Positions 1-10,723 of a stretch of DNA of 64,000 bases are shown in pieces; the stretch's first letter is position 1; the number at the start of each line of letters is the position of its first letter. The notes below the pieces were generated by a model. The model made no database searches. It was not told the DNA's origin and was given only the letters and a program-made list of their open reading frames with translations. The position numbers and the translations under genes were made by a program. The DNA is from Pestalotiopsis fici W106-1. Taxonomy: Eukaryota > Ascomycota > Sordariomycetes > Amphisphaeriales > Sporocadaceae. Where the stretch lies: positions 1,426,001-1,490,000 of the forward strand of contig NW_006917094.1 of assembly GCF_000516985.1 (NCBI RefSeq), given 5' to 3'.

Positions 1-573
1 GATTGTGGGAAGAGCTGGGTCGATATGTGGGAGGAGCAAGAGTAATTCCGGCGTCTTGCCCGAGAATGTGATGAAGAGAACCGTGTCATTCTTGCCAATC
101 TCGCCCAGATCGCCATGAAGGGCCTCGGTTGGGTGTACATAAACGGCCTTGACACCAAGACTGTTGAAGCTTGCTACCAGCTTCTTGCTGATATGTCCCG
201 ACTTGCCCACACCGATGACGACCACCTTGCCCTTCCTACCTCGGTGCCTCGTGATGGCTTCAATGGCAGAATTGAAACCAGCGCCAATGATGGGGTCTGA
301 CTCATACAATGTGGTGAGATTGCGCAATGATGTCGCTTCAGTGTTGAGGACGTGTATCGCTCCCGAGATCCTCTCCTTCACGCGGGGGTCTTCTTCCACA
401 AAGGAGCCCGAGAGAGTATCATCCAAGCAGAATTCCTCAATGGGTGTCGCTGGTCCGGTTGCGCTTGGTGTAAGCGGCGAAGGAGGAGATGGTGGAGGGA
501 CGAGGGTACGTTGCGGCGCTGCCGGTCCACACAGGAAGACGGCGCTCGTCTGGACTGGGTGATGATCGACCAT
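1..573 (-). CDS. SIS-domain sugar-phosphate isomerase, KpsF/GutQ type (partial, 5' part)
   Basis: The minus-strand frame from an ATG at 573 is open for 191 codons to the window edge, so the C-terminus is missing. The first ~45 residues are Pro/Ser/Thr-rich and probably disordered. From about residue 95 the SIS fold begins (IGAGFNSAIEAI). The sugar-phosphate loop VVVIGVGKSGHISKKL, the VHPTEALHGDLG segment and the FSGKTPELL loop are all characteristic of the D-arabinose-5-phosphate isomerase family (KpsF/GutQ/KdsD). In bacteria these interconvert ribulose-5-P and arabinose-5-P for Kdo synthesis. Fungi make no Kdo, so the substrate in this organism is unknown. Family members usually carry two CBS domains after the SIS domain; these would lie outside the window. 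No intron is needed in the visible part. Family call is firm, substrate is inference. Confidence 0.85.
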   Translation of the reverse strand, partial: MVDHHPVQTSAVFLCGPAAPQRTLVPPPSPPSPLTPSATGPATPIEEFCLDDTLSGSFVEEDPRVKERISGAIHVLNTEATSLRNLTTLYESDPIIGAGFNSAIEAITRHRGRKGKVVVIGVGKSGHISKKLVASFNSLGVKAVYVHPTEALHGDLGEIGKNDTVLFITFSGKTPELLLLLPHIDPALPTI

Positions 574-1479
574 GTTTCCGTTTTTTTCTATGTATGGCCG
601 AGTGTCTGATGGATATGATAAGATGTGTACGGCACGTCTTCCAGGCTCAATTGACGGCTTCTTGTCGTCGAGTCTGATCGGAGACAGCTTCTTCCAGGAC
701 TTTATCTGAGAATGTTGTATGCTAACAACAATCTAAACTTCCAATCGAGCTTGTATCAGCTCAAATCTCCATAATTGATAGCGTTGACACCGCGGATCTA
801 ATTCCAGGACGATACGTGCACGAATTTAATTGCGGCTCGTTTCAGTCTCGAAGCGTGTATACGTAGGCCGAACTTCGGCAGATCCCGGCAGATGAAGCGC
901 CAAGGCCGAAAATATACAAGAATAGGCCCAGAGGCTGGTCGTGTATCCCAGTCCCGTCCACACAAGTGAAACAGATGTTGAGAAGAAGAGGAAGGAGAAG
1001 CCAGGGGGAAAATAATTGCGAGGACACAGATAAAGCTATATCCTCCAAGAGATCATGGGTAGGTAAGCAAGAGATGCCTGTGTACGGATGGAGCTACATG
1101 GAGATAGGCCGCGGCTCGGGCTTCCGTTAGACACCGTCGCAATTCTTAGCAGCAGCCAGGCTCGTAGGGTATCTGCGGCAGGATCGGCGTGCAATATTCG
1201 CGTACTTCGTACCTGGACAATGGTAGTATTTCTAAGCTCGGCCTGGAAGATATGGCGCACCAAGAATGCGATGATTCATGACCGGCCGCTATGCACTGTA
1301 GCAAGTAGACTTGTTCTGGGGATGGTATGCCAGGGCACAGGGGGGGCTTTTGCTCTTGGTTCTGGAATTTTATTTTTTCTTCTCCTTAGGCCCTGATCGG
1401 CTGGGAGAAATAACGCCTGGTGTTATCTGCCTACGGTATAAAATCGATGCATAATAATAAGTGGATAATGAGGTTGTAC
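574..1479. other. Intergenic, 5' region of the SIS gene
   Basis: No convincing gene is seen. The short open frames here lack codon bias, motifs and splice-compatible extensions. The region lies between the isomerase start and the edge of the AT-rich island and should contain the isomerase promoter on the minus strand. A plus-strand TATAAA-like word occurs near 1437 but has no gene behind it. Confidence 0.5.
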
Positions 1480-4400
1480 CCATGGAAGATGCCGTTTTTA
1501 CTTTAATTATAATTTAATTAGAATAAAAACTAGATTATAATAGAAATAAAAGGCGGTATAAAAAGGGATCGTATATATTTAGCTATTAAAAATATTAATT
1601 TATAAATAATCGCTATAAAATAAAGATTCGGATTAATTAATATAGTAGTATTAAAGCGAATCGCAATTATTATAGCTATTTTAACGTTAAATTTACCGGT
1701 TTAATACCGAATTTTATTATTTTTAAAGATTTTAATTAATCGGGCCATAATATAAATCGATTAAATTTATTTATAAAATCTACGAATATAAATTCCTCTT
1801 TTAAAATTAATATACCGCAAAATTAGCGGGAAAATAACTTTTAACAGGTCTTAGCAAAAAATAAAGCTAAATAAAGCATTTAAATACCGCGAATTAATAT
1901 TTATAGCAAACGGAATTATAGCGTTAAAATTTTAGCTGCTAATAAAATGCGTTTGCGGATAACCGATAAATAAAAAGATATATTTATTTAATTATATATT
2001 AAAGCTATTATTAATAAGCTATTAAAAATGCAAAAAAACGCTAAATTTAAACGGGCTTTTAATTTTATCGCGGTTAATATAAAAACTCGATAATTTATAT
2101 AAAATTTTATTAAGCTTAAGTTATTTTACGCTTATAAAATACTTAAATAGCGCTAGCGAATTTATTTAACGTTAATAAATAATAAAAATAATATTATAAA
2201 AAATAAAAACGGGATCTTAATTTTAATTAAAAAAATATAAATAGCGTTTTTATATAAAAACCCTAAAGCAAAATAGCTTTATATAAAACTTATAAATAAT
2301 AAAAAATTATTTATATAAGTATTTTAGCAAAAAAAAGCCGAAAATATAATTTGCCGCGAAACAGGTTAAAAAAGTAATATTTTGCCCGACGGCAATATCG
2401 TAATATTTAATAAAAGCTAAAATAGGCGGAAAAACGATATTATTAATAATTTAAAAATCGAACCTATAATAATATAGCTTATTTTATTTATATAGCTCGA
2501 TTTAATTATTATTAACGAAAAAAATAATTTTAAAATACCCGCTCCGCTTAATAAGGCCTAAAAACGCGTTTATTAAATAATTAAATTTAATTTAAATTTA
2601 AATATAACGATATTTTTTAATTCTAAACCCGAGGAAACTCTGTTTATTAGTCGCAAACGGAAATTAACAGCTTTATCCGTAAAAAAAAAAAGTATCCGCG
2701 TCGAATAATGCTTTTAAGCTTAGCGTTAATATTAAAAATACTGCTAAAGCAATAATATAAAATCCTAATATATAATTTACGTTAGCTATTATAATATTTT
2801 TTATAAAAAAAATGCTATTAGATTTTTTATAAGCAAAGCTATAAGATATATACCGGTTATTTATTTTAATTTATACCGCTAATACCTTTATTTAGCTAGC
2901 TATAATTAATTAAAAAAATATTTTTATATAATTTATTAAAAATTTTATAATATATAAAATAAATGCGTAATATATAATTAAATTTAAAATATAAATTATT
3001 AATTAATAGGCCCCCGGAGCTTAATAATTATTAATTAAGCTTAATTAATTTTAAAAATAATTAATTAACGTTAATTATTAGCTTTATAATAAATTTACGA
3101 ATTAATAGCTAATTATTAATTTTTTTCGTTATTTTTTTTATTTTTATCGTCTTTTTTTTAGCTAAATAATTTTGCTAATTTCGCTAGCTGCGTATAATAA
3201 TTCGGTATCGGATTTAATAAAAGGATTTGCTTATAAATTTGCCGTTAAGCTTAACCTTCCGCTTAGCAAAAATTTGCCGCTATTAATCCGTTAAATACGC
3301 TTTAAAATTAAAATTCGGATCGCCTTTTATTTTAATAAAATTATATAAAACGCTAACGGTATAAATTATCCGGATTTATTCGCGAATTTTATATTTTAGC
3401 GCTATAGCCCATATAATTTTAAATTTCCTTTTTAATAGCTTAAAAGCTTTTTTAACGTTTATATAAAACCGCGAATAACGTAAATTATAAAGCTTTTTTA
3501 TAATTTTTAAAAGGCGATTTGCTAACCGTTAATTTTGCAAATAATAACGCATATTTAAAAATAAGATTAATTGCTTATTTTTAGCGGCAAATTTATTATT
3601 AGCCAGGTAAAATCTATTAAAAAGAATTCGGAAGCTATTATTATAAATTTAATAGGCTATAAAAGCATTAGCTTTAGCCTTTTTAAAACTAGCTAAAACG
3701 AATAACGGCAAATACGTTTTACGCAATAAAGCCTTTTTTATTTTTTTAAACCTTTTATTTCGCATAGGAAATATAAATATATATATAAATTTTATTAATT
3801 ACCCTAATAATTTTATTAAAAGCTTTATTTGCTTTTTTTAATTTAATTTTTAAAAAAAAGTAATTTAAATTTAGCTAACGAATAAACGCGATATATAATT
3901 AAATTATTTAATTTAATATATTATTAATTATATCGGAAATTATATTTTATGCGATTTTAAATTTATAAACGGTATTCCTTTAATTTTTATTGCTATTTAT
4001 AATTTATAAAAAAAATTAGCAGCTTTTAAAATATAAATTAGTATTTTATAAGCTTAAAATTTATATTTTTATAAAGCCAATTATAAAATTTCCAAAAAAT
4101 AAGCTTATTTATCCGAAATAAATTAAAAAATCGCTTATTAAACTTTTAAAAATAATTATTTGCTAATTTTCGCGTAATTTATAACCCGTTTAAATTAATA
4201 ATTTATTTTTTTATAATATTACGCTTATCGCTTTTGTTTTTGTTATTATTATCGTTTTTGCTGCTTTTTTTATTTTTTTTAGCTTTATCGTTAATTAATA
4301 ATAAATTATTTTTAATTACGTAAATAACAGCTAAAATAATAATTATAAACGCAGCTTTGCGAACCTTTTATTTTAGCCGGCTTATCGTAATTAATAATTT

Positions 4401-4700
4401 TGCGATAAATTATAATATATAAATAAATAATACTCGAAAATAACGATATAAAATCCTAATAACCCCGATTCGAGCGGTATTATTTGCTTATATTATTATA
4501 TGCTATTTTTTGCTAAAATTAGGTTTTTTTTGCCTTTTTAAATAAAGATTTACGTATTTAAAGGCCCCCGGCTAATAAAATATATACGTTATTTACCTAT
4601 AATAATGCATAAAATAACGAATAAGTTATTATATTCGTTCGGATATTTCCTATTATTAAAATAAGTATAGCGCTATTTTTTAAGGCATTTTCTTTTATCT
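1480..4700. repeat. RIP-degraded AT-rich repeat island (relic transposon DNA)
   Basis: Composition switches abruptly to roughly 20-25 % G+C, for example 14 G/C in the 60 bases from 2041. CpA and TpG are nearly absent (none in the 60-base lines starting at 2041 and 2101) while TpA is extreme and CpG is kept. This is the signature of repeat-induced point mutation acting on CpA on both strands. No long open frame survives on either strand. RIP acts on duplicated DNA, so this was a transposon or other repeat, but the element class cannot be read by eye. The decamer aggcccccgg occurs in direct orientation at 3008-3017 and 4562-4571 and may mark the ends of one of several nested elements. Composition returns to normal at about 4700. 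Boundaries are approximate. Confidence 0.85.
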
Positions 4701-5310
4701 TTTAGCGTGGATGTGGGATCTGTTACGGCACCAACGGACAAGAATGGGCTTTGCCATGTATACCCTATGGTTTAGTATTGATCTAAAGACGAGGAGCTTT
4801 AAGGTACTCCTCGGCTACGGAACAGTTTTATCAATAGCTACGGATAAGCCGGTGGGGGACGGGCCCGTGGCCCGTGCAGCCAGGCTGGCCAGCACGGACC
4901 ACTTGGCGTGGACCGTCACAGGATCCGAACGACCAGAAAATAACGTATGTAGGCTTCCAACGATTTTGCCGATCAGGGCCTTAGGGGTCTCGCGTCGGGC
5001 ATTACCGTTACGTCTGGTGGGCGCGTTCTTGCGTGATCGAGACCTTGCCAAAAGCATTTCTATATCGGTCGCAAGCCCTGGAGATCATTGGTCGCGGCCA
5101 ATTGGTTCAGATGGGGGAGGCTCTAACTTGGGTGAGGTAGGCTGGCAGTGCTGGGTAGGCTACAGCATGCGTACTGCTCGTTTGGCCTGAATGCAACGCA
5201 CCCTTGGAGAAACTTGCATGGCTATGGGATGACCCGCATGGCTATCACAATCCAAGCCTAGGGCGTCGCGAGTGGTGATTGGAAGACTGCTAGACAGGAT
5301 TACCAGGCGA
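4701..5310. other. Intergenic, normal composition, no gene supported
   Basis: Base composition is normal right after the RIP island. A 159-codon plus-strand frame (4711-5190) and an 80-codon minus-strand frame overlap here. Neither shows a recognisable motif or fungal-type codon bias, and I do not call a gene. Confidence 0.45.
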
Positions 5311-5313
5311 CTA

Positions 5314-5575
5314 CACCTCCTCCAGCATTATAAACGTTAGATCGGTACCAAGCCCCATATTTGAATCCAGTGATTTACCACGTACTCTCCCATATATTTT
5401 GTGCTGCTCAATACTGGCTGTTATAGAGGTTCTTCGCCTGGTGCCCACACCAGTTGCTAGAAATTTCTATAAGCCGTATTGTACCATAGAAAAAACAAGG
5501 GAAGATACCAGGCACACCAGAGCAAAGAAATATGGGGCATGTACCGATCTAACGTATATTATGCTGGAGGAGGTG
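5314..5575. mobile_element. Non-autonomous inverted-repeat DNA transposon (MITE), TA target site
   Basis: The two ends are near-perfect inverted repeats of about 47-49 bp. The left arm (5311-5360) starts CACCTCCTCCAGCATTATAA and the right arm (5530-5578) is its reverse complement with a few substitutions. Both outer ends abut TA (5312-5313 and 5576-5577), as expected for the TA target-site duplication of Tc1/mariner-type elements. The flanking C and G also pair, so symmetry extends one base beyond. The ~160 bp interior has no coding capacity, so mobilisation would need a transposase in trans. The element is not AT-biased, so it has escaped RIP, consistent with its small size. The inverted repeats and TA flanks are seen directly; the superfamily assignment is inference. 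Confidence 0.8.
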
Positions 5576-5578
5576 TAG

Positions 5579-7937
5579 GCGGTGAATAGCAAGGACCGAT
5601 CCAGGGAAGTTCAAAGTTAACTTGATGATAGAAGATCTCGGCGTATTTCCTGCTGCAGCTTTGATGCCGCAGCGCGGGGTTGGACTCGGGGGTCCCAAAT
5701 TCCCTGAATCCCCAATCACTGGCCTCGTGGCTGGCACGACCTAGATCTGCTTCGATCTGGTGGAGAGAATGTTGACGCATTGACTATGAGCGAGTTTGCT
5801 GCACTGACGGTAGCTGCTACGTTAGTCACTAAGGTACGTCCTGTGAAAATAGTGTGTCTTTCTCTTTCTCTTAGCCCCCAAGGGCTTGTCGATACCAACT
5901 AGCTCATCCAGTCAGTTGGACTGCTTGCTGCAACATTGCTCAGAATGTGGTTTCATCTGGTTTCGGTTTAACTCCCAGCAGGAACCTGCAGGTTATGTGA
6001 TGGGTTATGGGCAGCCAGAGCGTGGTAACTTGCAACAGAAATGCACGGGGAAAAAAAGAGAGAGAATCCAGAGGAGAGGCCGTGCTTGCCGTAGTCCTTG
6101 AGCGCATTCGTTGCATTGCCGAAACGTATCCATACATGTGGAACTGGCGTCTTGGCTATTATAAATATCCCAGCAGCCTCGACGCCTCTATCGGCCGACT
6201 GAGTTGGGTCTGTTCTTGCGATGAGAATGCTTCGAGAAGTTGAAACTGGGGACGTGCTGTCGCCATGTCACTTGTGTGGAAACCTTAAAAGTCGACGTAT
6301 AGCAAAATCCCGAATAAACCTCATGCTATGAAACTATTCCAGACATAGCTGACAAAGCTGACAAGCAAGCATCATTCAAAGTGCCTTCGCTTGCTTTGGA
6401 TCAATCATGCTGAGCGGGACCTGCGGTAAATGCTGAGTAGGGGGGCTCTCGAGAAAACGTCAACGATGAATGACAAGAGTCGCTTGGAGGGTCCATTTAG
6501 TGCGAGTCAAAGGTGATTCGTAGCGCGGCGTCATTACACTGCAGTCTCGTATGAGACGTTTAGCGAGCTGAAAGAGACAGACCAAAGATATGTCATTGCT
6601 TTCAATTGCTGTGAGGTTTCCTGCGACGAAAATCTGATACTCGAAAGAGAATCCAAATTTGTTCATCGCAATCATCTGAACGTGGTTGTGGTGCATCCTT
6701 GCTGATCGGCCACAAGAGATCTAAAAGCTTGGATGGGAAACATTGACTCCAAAGATCTACCTCAGGATCTGAGCTTGGCTGGCGACGTAGGGTGACTGGC
6801 ACTGGTCGACCTGATAACGTTATCAGCCAAGCACAAACGAGTAACCGTTATTAGCAAAGCTGACTTATTAGCTAGGTACTTACCTACCACTATGTTCCAA
6901 TGAGTAGGTATATAGCTTGAGGTTGGCAGTCAAAGCAAAGCTGTCTGGACCCTAAAATGATGCTTACATGAAGCTACAGACCTTATCGCGAGTGGTAGCT
7001 TTGTCTCATTGGCTTCTACCTCATTGTGTAGATGCTCGGAAATCATAATGCAAAGAAATTGAAGCTGCGGGCAGTTCAGGCGACACGACGTTTTATGAGG
7101 TGGCTAACGGCAAATACAAGGCTGGGGTTGTGGACAGTTCATCTTTGTAGTACTTGCAATGTGTGCATACAGAACGTGTCGATGGTAGTCGCATCCACTG
7201 TTCCCAAAGATAGAGATATACTAACGGCAAATGCTCTCGCACGAGCGATTTAATACTGGAAACGAAGTTTCCTCGAGAAGGCCAGGCAAAAGAGGCAAAG
7301 GTGTAAGGGAAAAAAAGTTATAACGAGAACCAAAAAGCGACCAGCCTGTTTTTTGGGGAAATGCATCAGTCACCACTGATTCGCAACAATGTGTGGTATG
7401 TTTTGTCTGCTCGCATGTCCAATACGTATCCAAAGTACGATGCTCTCACATCGAAAAGAGAAATTGCATTTTGTTTTCTCGTTATCGCACGAGGACGATT
7501 GGTGATTCGTGTGACCTCTGGAGGCACCCCCTGGTCACAACAGCAATGTCGGGAGCTTGGAAGCTGCAGTTTGCAGTGGGCTCAGTGCTGCTTTCGGGCG
7601 CTTTGCTCCTGCCCAGCCACACATGATCAGTCGGGAAAGGCGCCTACCCTATGAAAAAAAAAAACGCCTGCCTCGTCAATCCCGCGTAGCTCTTCGCTCA
7701 GACTCCAAAATTGCCCATGGGGAAGGAAGACTGACGATTTCGATCTTGATCTGCCTGCAACATCGTACAACCACGACTCAATCACCACACCGCCCACAAC
7801 GTACAAATTTTCAACTATACCACACATTTCTCTCCTCATCAAGCCATTCTTCACTTTCTCCTTGTTGAGAATAAGTGTTATGAGCATATAATTCAACATC
7901 ACTACATAGCAGCGCCCCCAAAAGACAAGAGCCCATC
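5579..7937. other. Intergenic, no gene recognised
   Basis: About 2.4 kb with only short frames (up to 103 codons) that lack motifs. It contains a perfect 16-bp palindrome of two opposed GATA-factor words (6811-6826) and TAGGTA/TACCTA words at 6873-6910. The last few hundred bases are C/T- and A-rich and should include the promoter and 5' UTR of the claudin-like gene starting at 7938. Confidence 0.5.
6811..6826. promoter_or_regulatory. Perfect palindrome of two divergent GATA words
   Basis: CTGATAACGTTATCAG is a perfect 16-bp palindrome containing TGATAA on each strand. Fungal GATA factors (AreA/Nit2, SreA families) bind HGATAR and often use paired sites. It lies about 1.1 kb upstream of the gene at 7938. 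Regulatory use is inference. Confidence 0.3.
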
Positions 7938-8842
7938 ATGACGCGCATGGTAGTCTATGGCGCGGCGCTATCCGTCTTCATCGTGGGTACGTCATTGTCT
8001 CCTCCCTCACCACCATCGCACTATTTGCAACACAACAGATTTAATAGCCAGCGCAATGCCCTTTATCACTTGACTTGATACTGTGCTGCGATTTGGTTTG
8101 AAATCTGAGGGAGGGGAAAACAACCCTCTCAAATACCACATTTGCAGAGCCTTTGGTGCCTGCATCGAGGCAGCATGGATAGACGTCCGAGCTTTATCAG
8201 AACTGCACCATAACTGACATGTCTACTTCTCGGCAGCAACCATACTCACCATTGTGTCCATATTAACGACGCATTGGCTGGACTACGAAGTCCACAACGT
8301 TAACACCGATACAACTTTCCGACATACCCTCGGCTTGCACCATAGCTGTACCTCCGCCAGCGACCCAGCATGTAGGCCATTCCCCGATGATGACGATTGC
8401 GCCGACGACAAGTTCTTTTGCTCCATGTGGCGGAGCTCTGGCTTCCTGCTTTCTTTTGCTACGATTGTCGAGCTTGCTACACTTGTCTCTTTCATCGTTG
8501 TCATGGCCGGCGGCAAGTTCAAGCGTGAAGATGGCTGGAAGTTGGTTGGTGGACTGCTTCTGGTCGATGCTGCGATAGAGTTTGCTGGGATGGGCTTGGT
8601 GGTAAGTGTCCTTTTGGCAAACACATCCAAGAGAAATACTGACACAATATGTGTAGGCCTATCTGTTCAATAATGACCAACAGTTCACTTCGGGTGACTG
8701 GAGCCTTGGATGGTCCTGGATTTTGTGCACTGTCAGTGCCAGCGTCTCCGTGCTTATTGCTGCGCTCCTTGCCCTCTCTGCTTGGTTGCTCCCGTCGGAA
8801 GACGACTACGAACCATTAGGAGATGGAGTCAACGATATCTAG
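7938..8842 (+). CDS. Claudin-like four-helix membrane protein
   Basis: Three exons: 7938-7986, 8237-8601 and 8657-8842, with introns of 250 and 55 nt and canonical gt..ag ends. The protein is 199 aa. Four hydrophobic helices are visible: residues ~4-28, ~85-110 (SSGFLLSFATIVELATLVSF), ~120-145 (VGGLLLVDAAIEFAGMGLV) and ~160-185. Between helices 1 and 2 lies an extracellular-type loop with W-L-D-Y followed by GLHHSC and a second Cys eight residues later. This resembles the claudin/PMP22 signature (W..GLW..C..C), which also occurs in fungal Sur7/PalI-related and other tetraspan proteins. The C-terminus is a short acidic tail. Likely in the plasma membrane or endomembranes. Biochemical role unknown. 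A downstream in-frame start at codon 4 is possible. Confidence 0.75.
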
Positions 8843-9448
8843 GATGGAAATCGTGACCAACAGCCGAATGGCGACAGGATCAGCGATGCTGAGGAGAGGG
8901 CGGTAGCTGTCGCGGCTTTGACGATGGGCCTCATATGGACAAATATATTTGGGGCATCATTACCGGTGGAGGCCAGCTCACACCCGGCGACTTTGAATCA
9001 CACGTGACAAGATCGCCGTTGCGGCCCCGGTGGTATGATTCCTACTACCCTCTTGTGCATCATTACGATTTGCAGAGGTTATAGTAGACAAGCCATCACT
9101 AGAAGCGCTGCAGTTCTAATGCCATATAAGGGCGGAGTTAACTTTTTGTTTCTTTCGAGCCACCATCACGGGTGTGCAAAACAGACGAGCCGGCGTTTGG
9201 ATCATGCTTATTCCTGCGAGAGAAGTTGAAAGCTATATAATTATAACAGCGAGCTGACGTGTTGGAAATCAATACCTTGACCATGATACGCACTTTTACA
9301 CATGAGCTTTGAGTGTCTCACAAGACTATCTAAGTCGCTATATTCTATATGACCCATGCTTCACACCATCGAAGCAACTGTCCAACCGTATCCGCAAGGG
9401 TGGCACCTTTGTACATTGACCTTGCCAACGCCTAGAGACATGCAAAGA
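8843..9448. other. Convergent 3' intergenic region
   Basis: Lies between the 3' ends of the claudin-like gene (+) and the WKF-domain gene (-), so it should hold both 3' UTRs and terminators. A CACGTG word is at 9001-9006. No gene is seen. Confidence 0.5.
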
Positions 9449-10723
9449 TCATGCTTCCTCTTCACTAGAGTCATCGTCAGAATCTGAATCTGATTCGGAT
9501 GACGAAGAACTACTGCTTGACGATGTTTCTTCTTCATTTCGTGCCGGGTCGACATCCATGGCGTTTTCCGAGTCTGACTCGTCGTCTGATGAGGATTCGC
9601 TACCACTGCTGGTGGTGTCTGATTCCGAGTCCGAATCATCCTCGGAGGAGCTGCTTGAGTCGTCTTCCACCTCGGCTGTTCGCACTTTGTTTCTTCGTAA
9701 TCTGCGCTGCGAGCCGTCGTTCAGCTTTATCCTCTTGTCACCTTCGCTATTTGCGGCCTGTCCTTCTGCCGAGCCCTCGCCGGTCGTGTTTTCCGTCTCC
9801 GTCTCTGTCTCCGTCAAGGTGGCCGTACCCGTCGAACTCTCAGAGTCGTCAGATTCTGGAAGCTCGTCGAGGATCATCTCCGCACGCATGCGCTTCACGA
9901 CTCGCCTCTGCATCTCCATGTCGGCAGTTCGCAGGACGTAGTCCATCTCCTCAAACCTCCTCTTCCCCGGCGTCCTCTCTTGTTCGAGGTAGCCTGCAAT
10001 GACACCTTCATATTCCTGTTGCTTCCTAGCAGCTGCCTCTTTGCCAGAGGCGGAGAAAGCCTCGCTTCCCTTTTCCATGTCCTTGCTCTTGACCTCGGCC
10101 GCGGTCTGGCGCAAGCGTTTCCTGACAAAGCCCTTCAAGGGCCTAATATACTCGTAGAAGACGTTGATGTCGACGGCAGGGATGGTCGTCTCGTCGGAAA
10201 AGACGTACTCGAGAAGTCTCGTCTGGTGGTTCTTGTTGAACTTCCAAGAGTCACGCGCGGTATGCCACTGCCGCAGGTACTCAATGGCGGACTGCAAGTT
10301 GGCGACGGCGTTCTGCTTCTTGACCAAGGGCTTGACGGCGGTATTGGGCTGCGTGCCCTTGGGCGTCTCGGTTATGGGCTTTTCCGACTTCTGCTTCTGC
10401 CTCTTGGGAACCTTTTGGCCGTTGGTCGCAGGCTTCGGCGGGGCGAGCTCCTCGGTCTCGGCAGCAAACGATACGGATTTGGGAGTTTTGGGTTTCGTTT
10501 TCGCAGTCGTTGCGTTGTTGGTGTCTTCCCTTCTCGGTTTTTTCGCATAGGGGTCCTGCGCAGATGGTCCCGAGGATTTTCTCTTGGCCGAGCCAGAAGG
10601 GGTTGTATCGGGAGAGGCAATGCTCTTTTGTGAGGGAGCAGCGCTGTCTGCTTGGGTATCGGCGCCGGCTTTAAGCTTGAGGCCCAACCGTTTCCAGGCC
10701 GGAACACGGGCGTCTGACGACAT
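9449..10723 (-). CDS. WKF-domain protein (C7orf50-like), probably nucleolar
   Basis: Single exon of 424 aa. I place the start at 10723 (MSSDARVPAWKRLGLKLK) rather than the in-frame upstream ATG at 10834, because the added 37 residues look like translated UTR. Residues ~10-165 are Lys/Pro/Ser-rich and disordered, with probable nuclear localisation signals. The WKF region at ~165-245 contains AIEYLRQWHTARDSWKFNKN, then LLEYVF and YIRPLKGFVRKRL, the hallmark of the domain formerly called DUF2373. The last ~120 residues are an acidic Ser/Glu/Asp tract ending in runs of Ser and DDDSSEEEA. Such acidic-serine tails are common in nucleolar ribosome-biogenesis factors. The molecular function of the family is not established. 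It is divergent from the proteasome gene at 11648. Confidence 0.85.
   Translation of the reverse strand: MSSDARVPAWKRLGLKLKAGADTQADSAAPSQKSIASPDTTPSGSAKRKSSGPSAQDPYAKKPRREDTNNATTAKTKPKTPKSVSFAAETEELAPPKPATNGQKVPKRQKQKSEKPITETPKGTQPNTAVKPLVKKQNAVANLQSAIEYLRQWHTARDSWKFNKNHQTRLLEYVFSDETTIPAVDINVFYEYIRPLKGFVRKRLRQTAAEVKSKDMEKGSEAFSASGKEAAARKQQEYEGVIAGYLEQERTPGKRRFEEMDYVLRTADMEMQRRVVKRMRAEMILDELPESDDSESSTGTATLTETETETENTTGEGSAEGQAANSEGDKRIKLNDGSQRRLRRNKVRTAEVEDDSSSSSEDDSDSESDTTSSGSESSSDDESDSENAMDVDPARNEEETSSSSSSSSSESDSDSDDDSSEEEA

Noticed and set aside
4711..5190. 159-codon plus-strand frame beside the RIP island
   Set aside because: No motif, unusual composition of residues, and an overlapping minus-strand frame of similar quality.
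9558..9941. Ser-rich 127-codon plus-strand frame
   Set aside because: Antisense of the acidic-serine tail of the WKF protein.
9980..10633. 217-codon plus-strand frame
   Set aside because: Antisense shadow of the WKF-domain gene; Gly/Leu/Arg-rich and without motifs.
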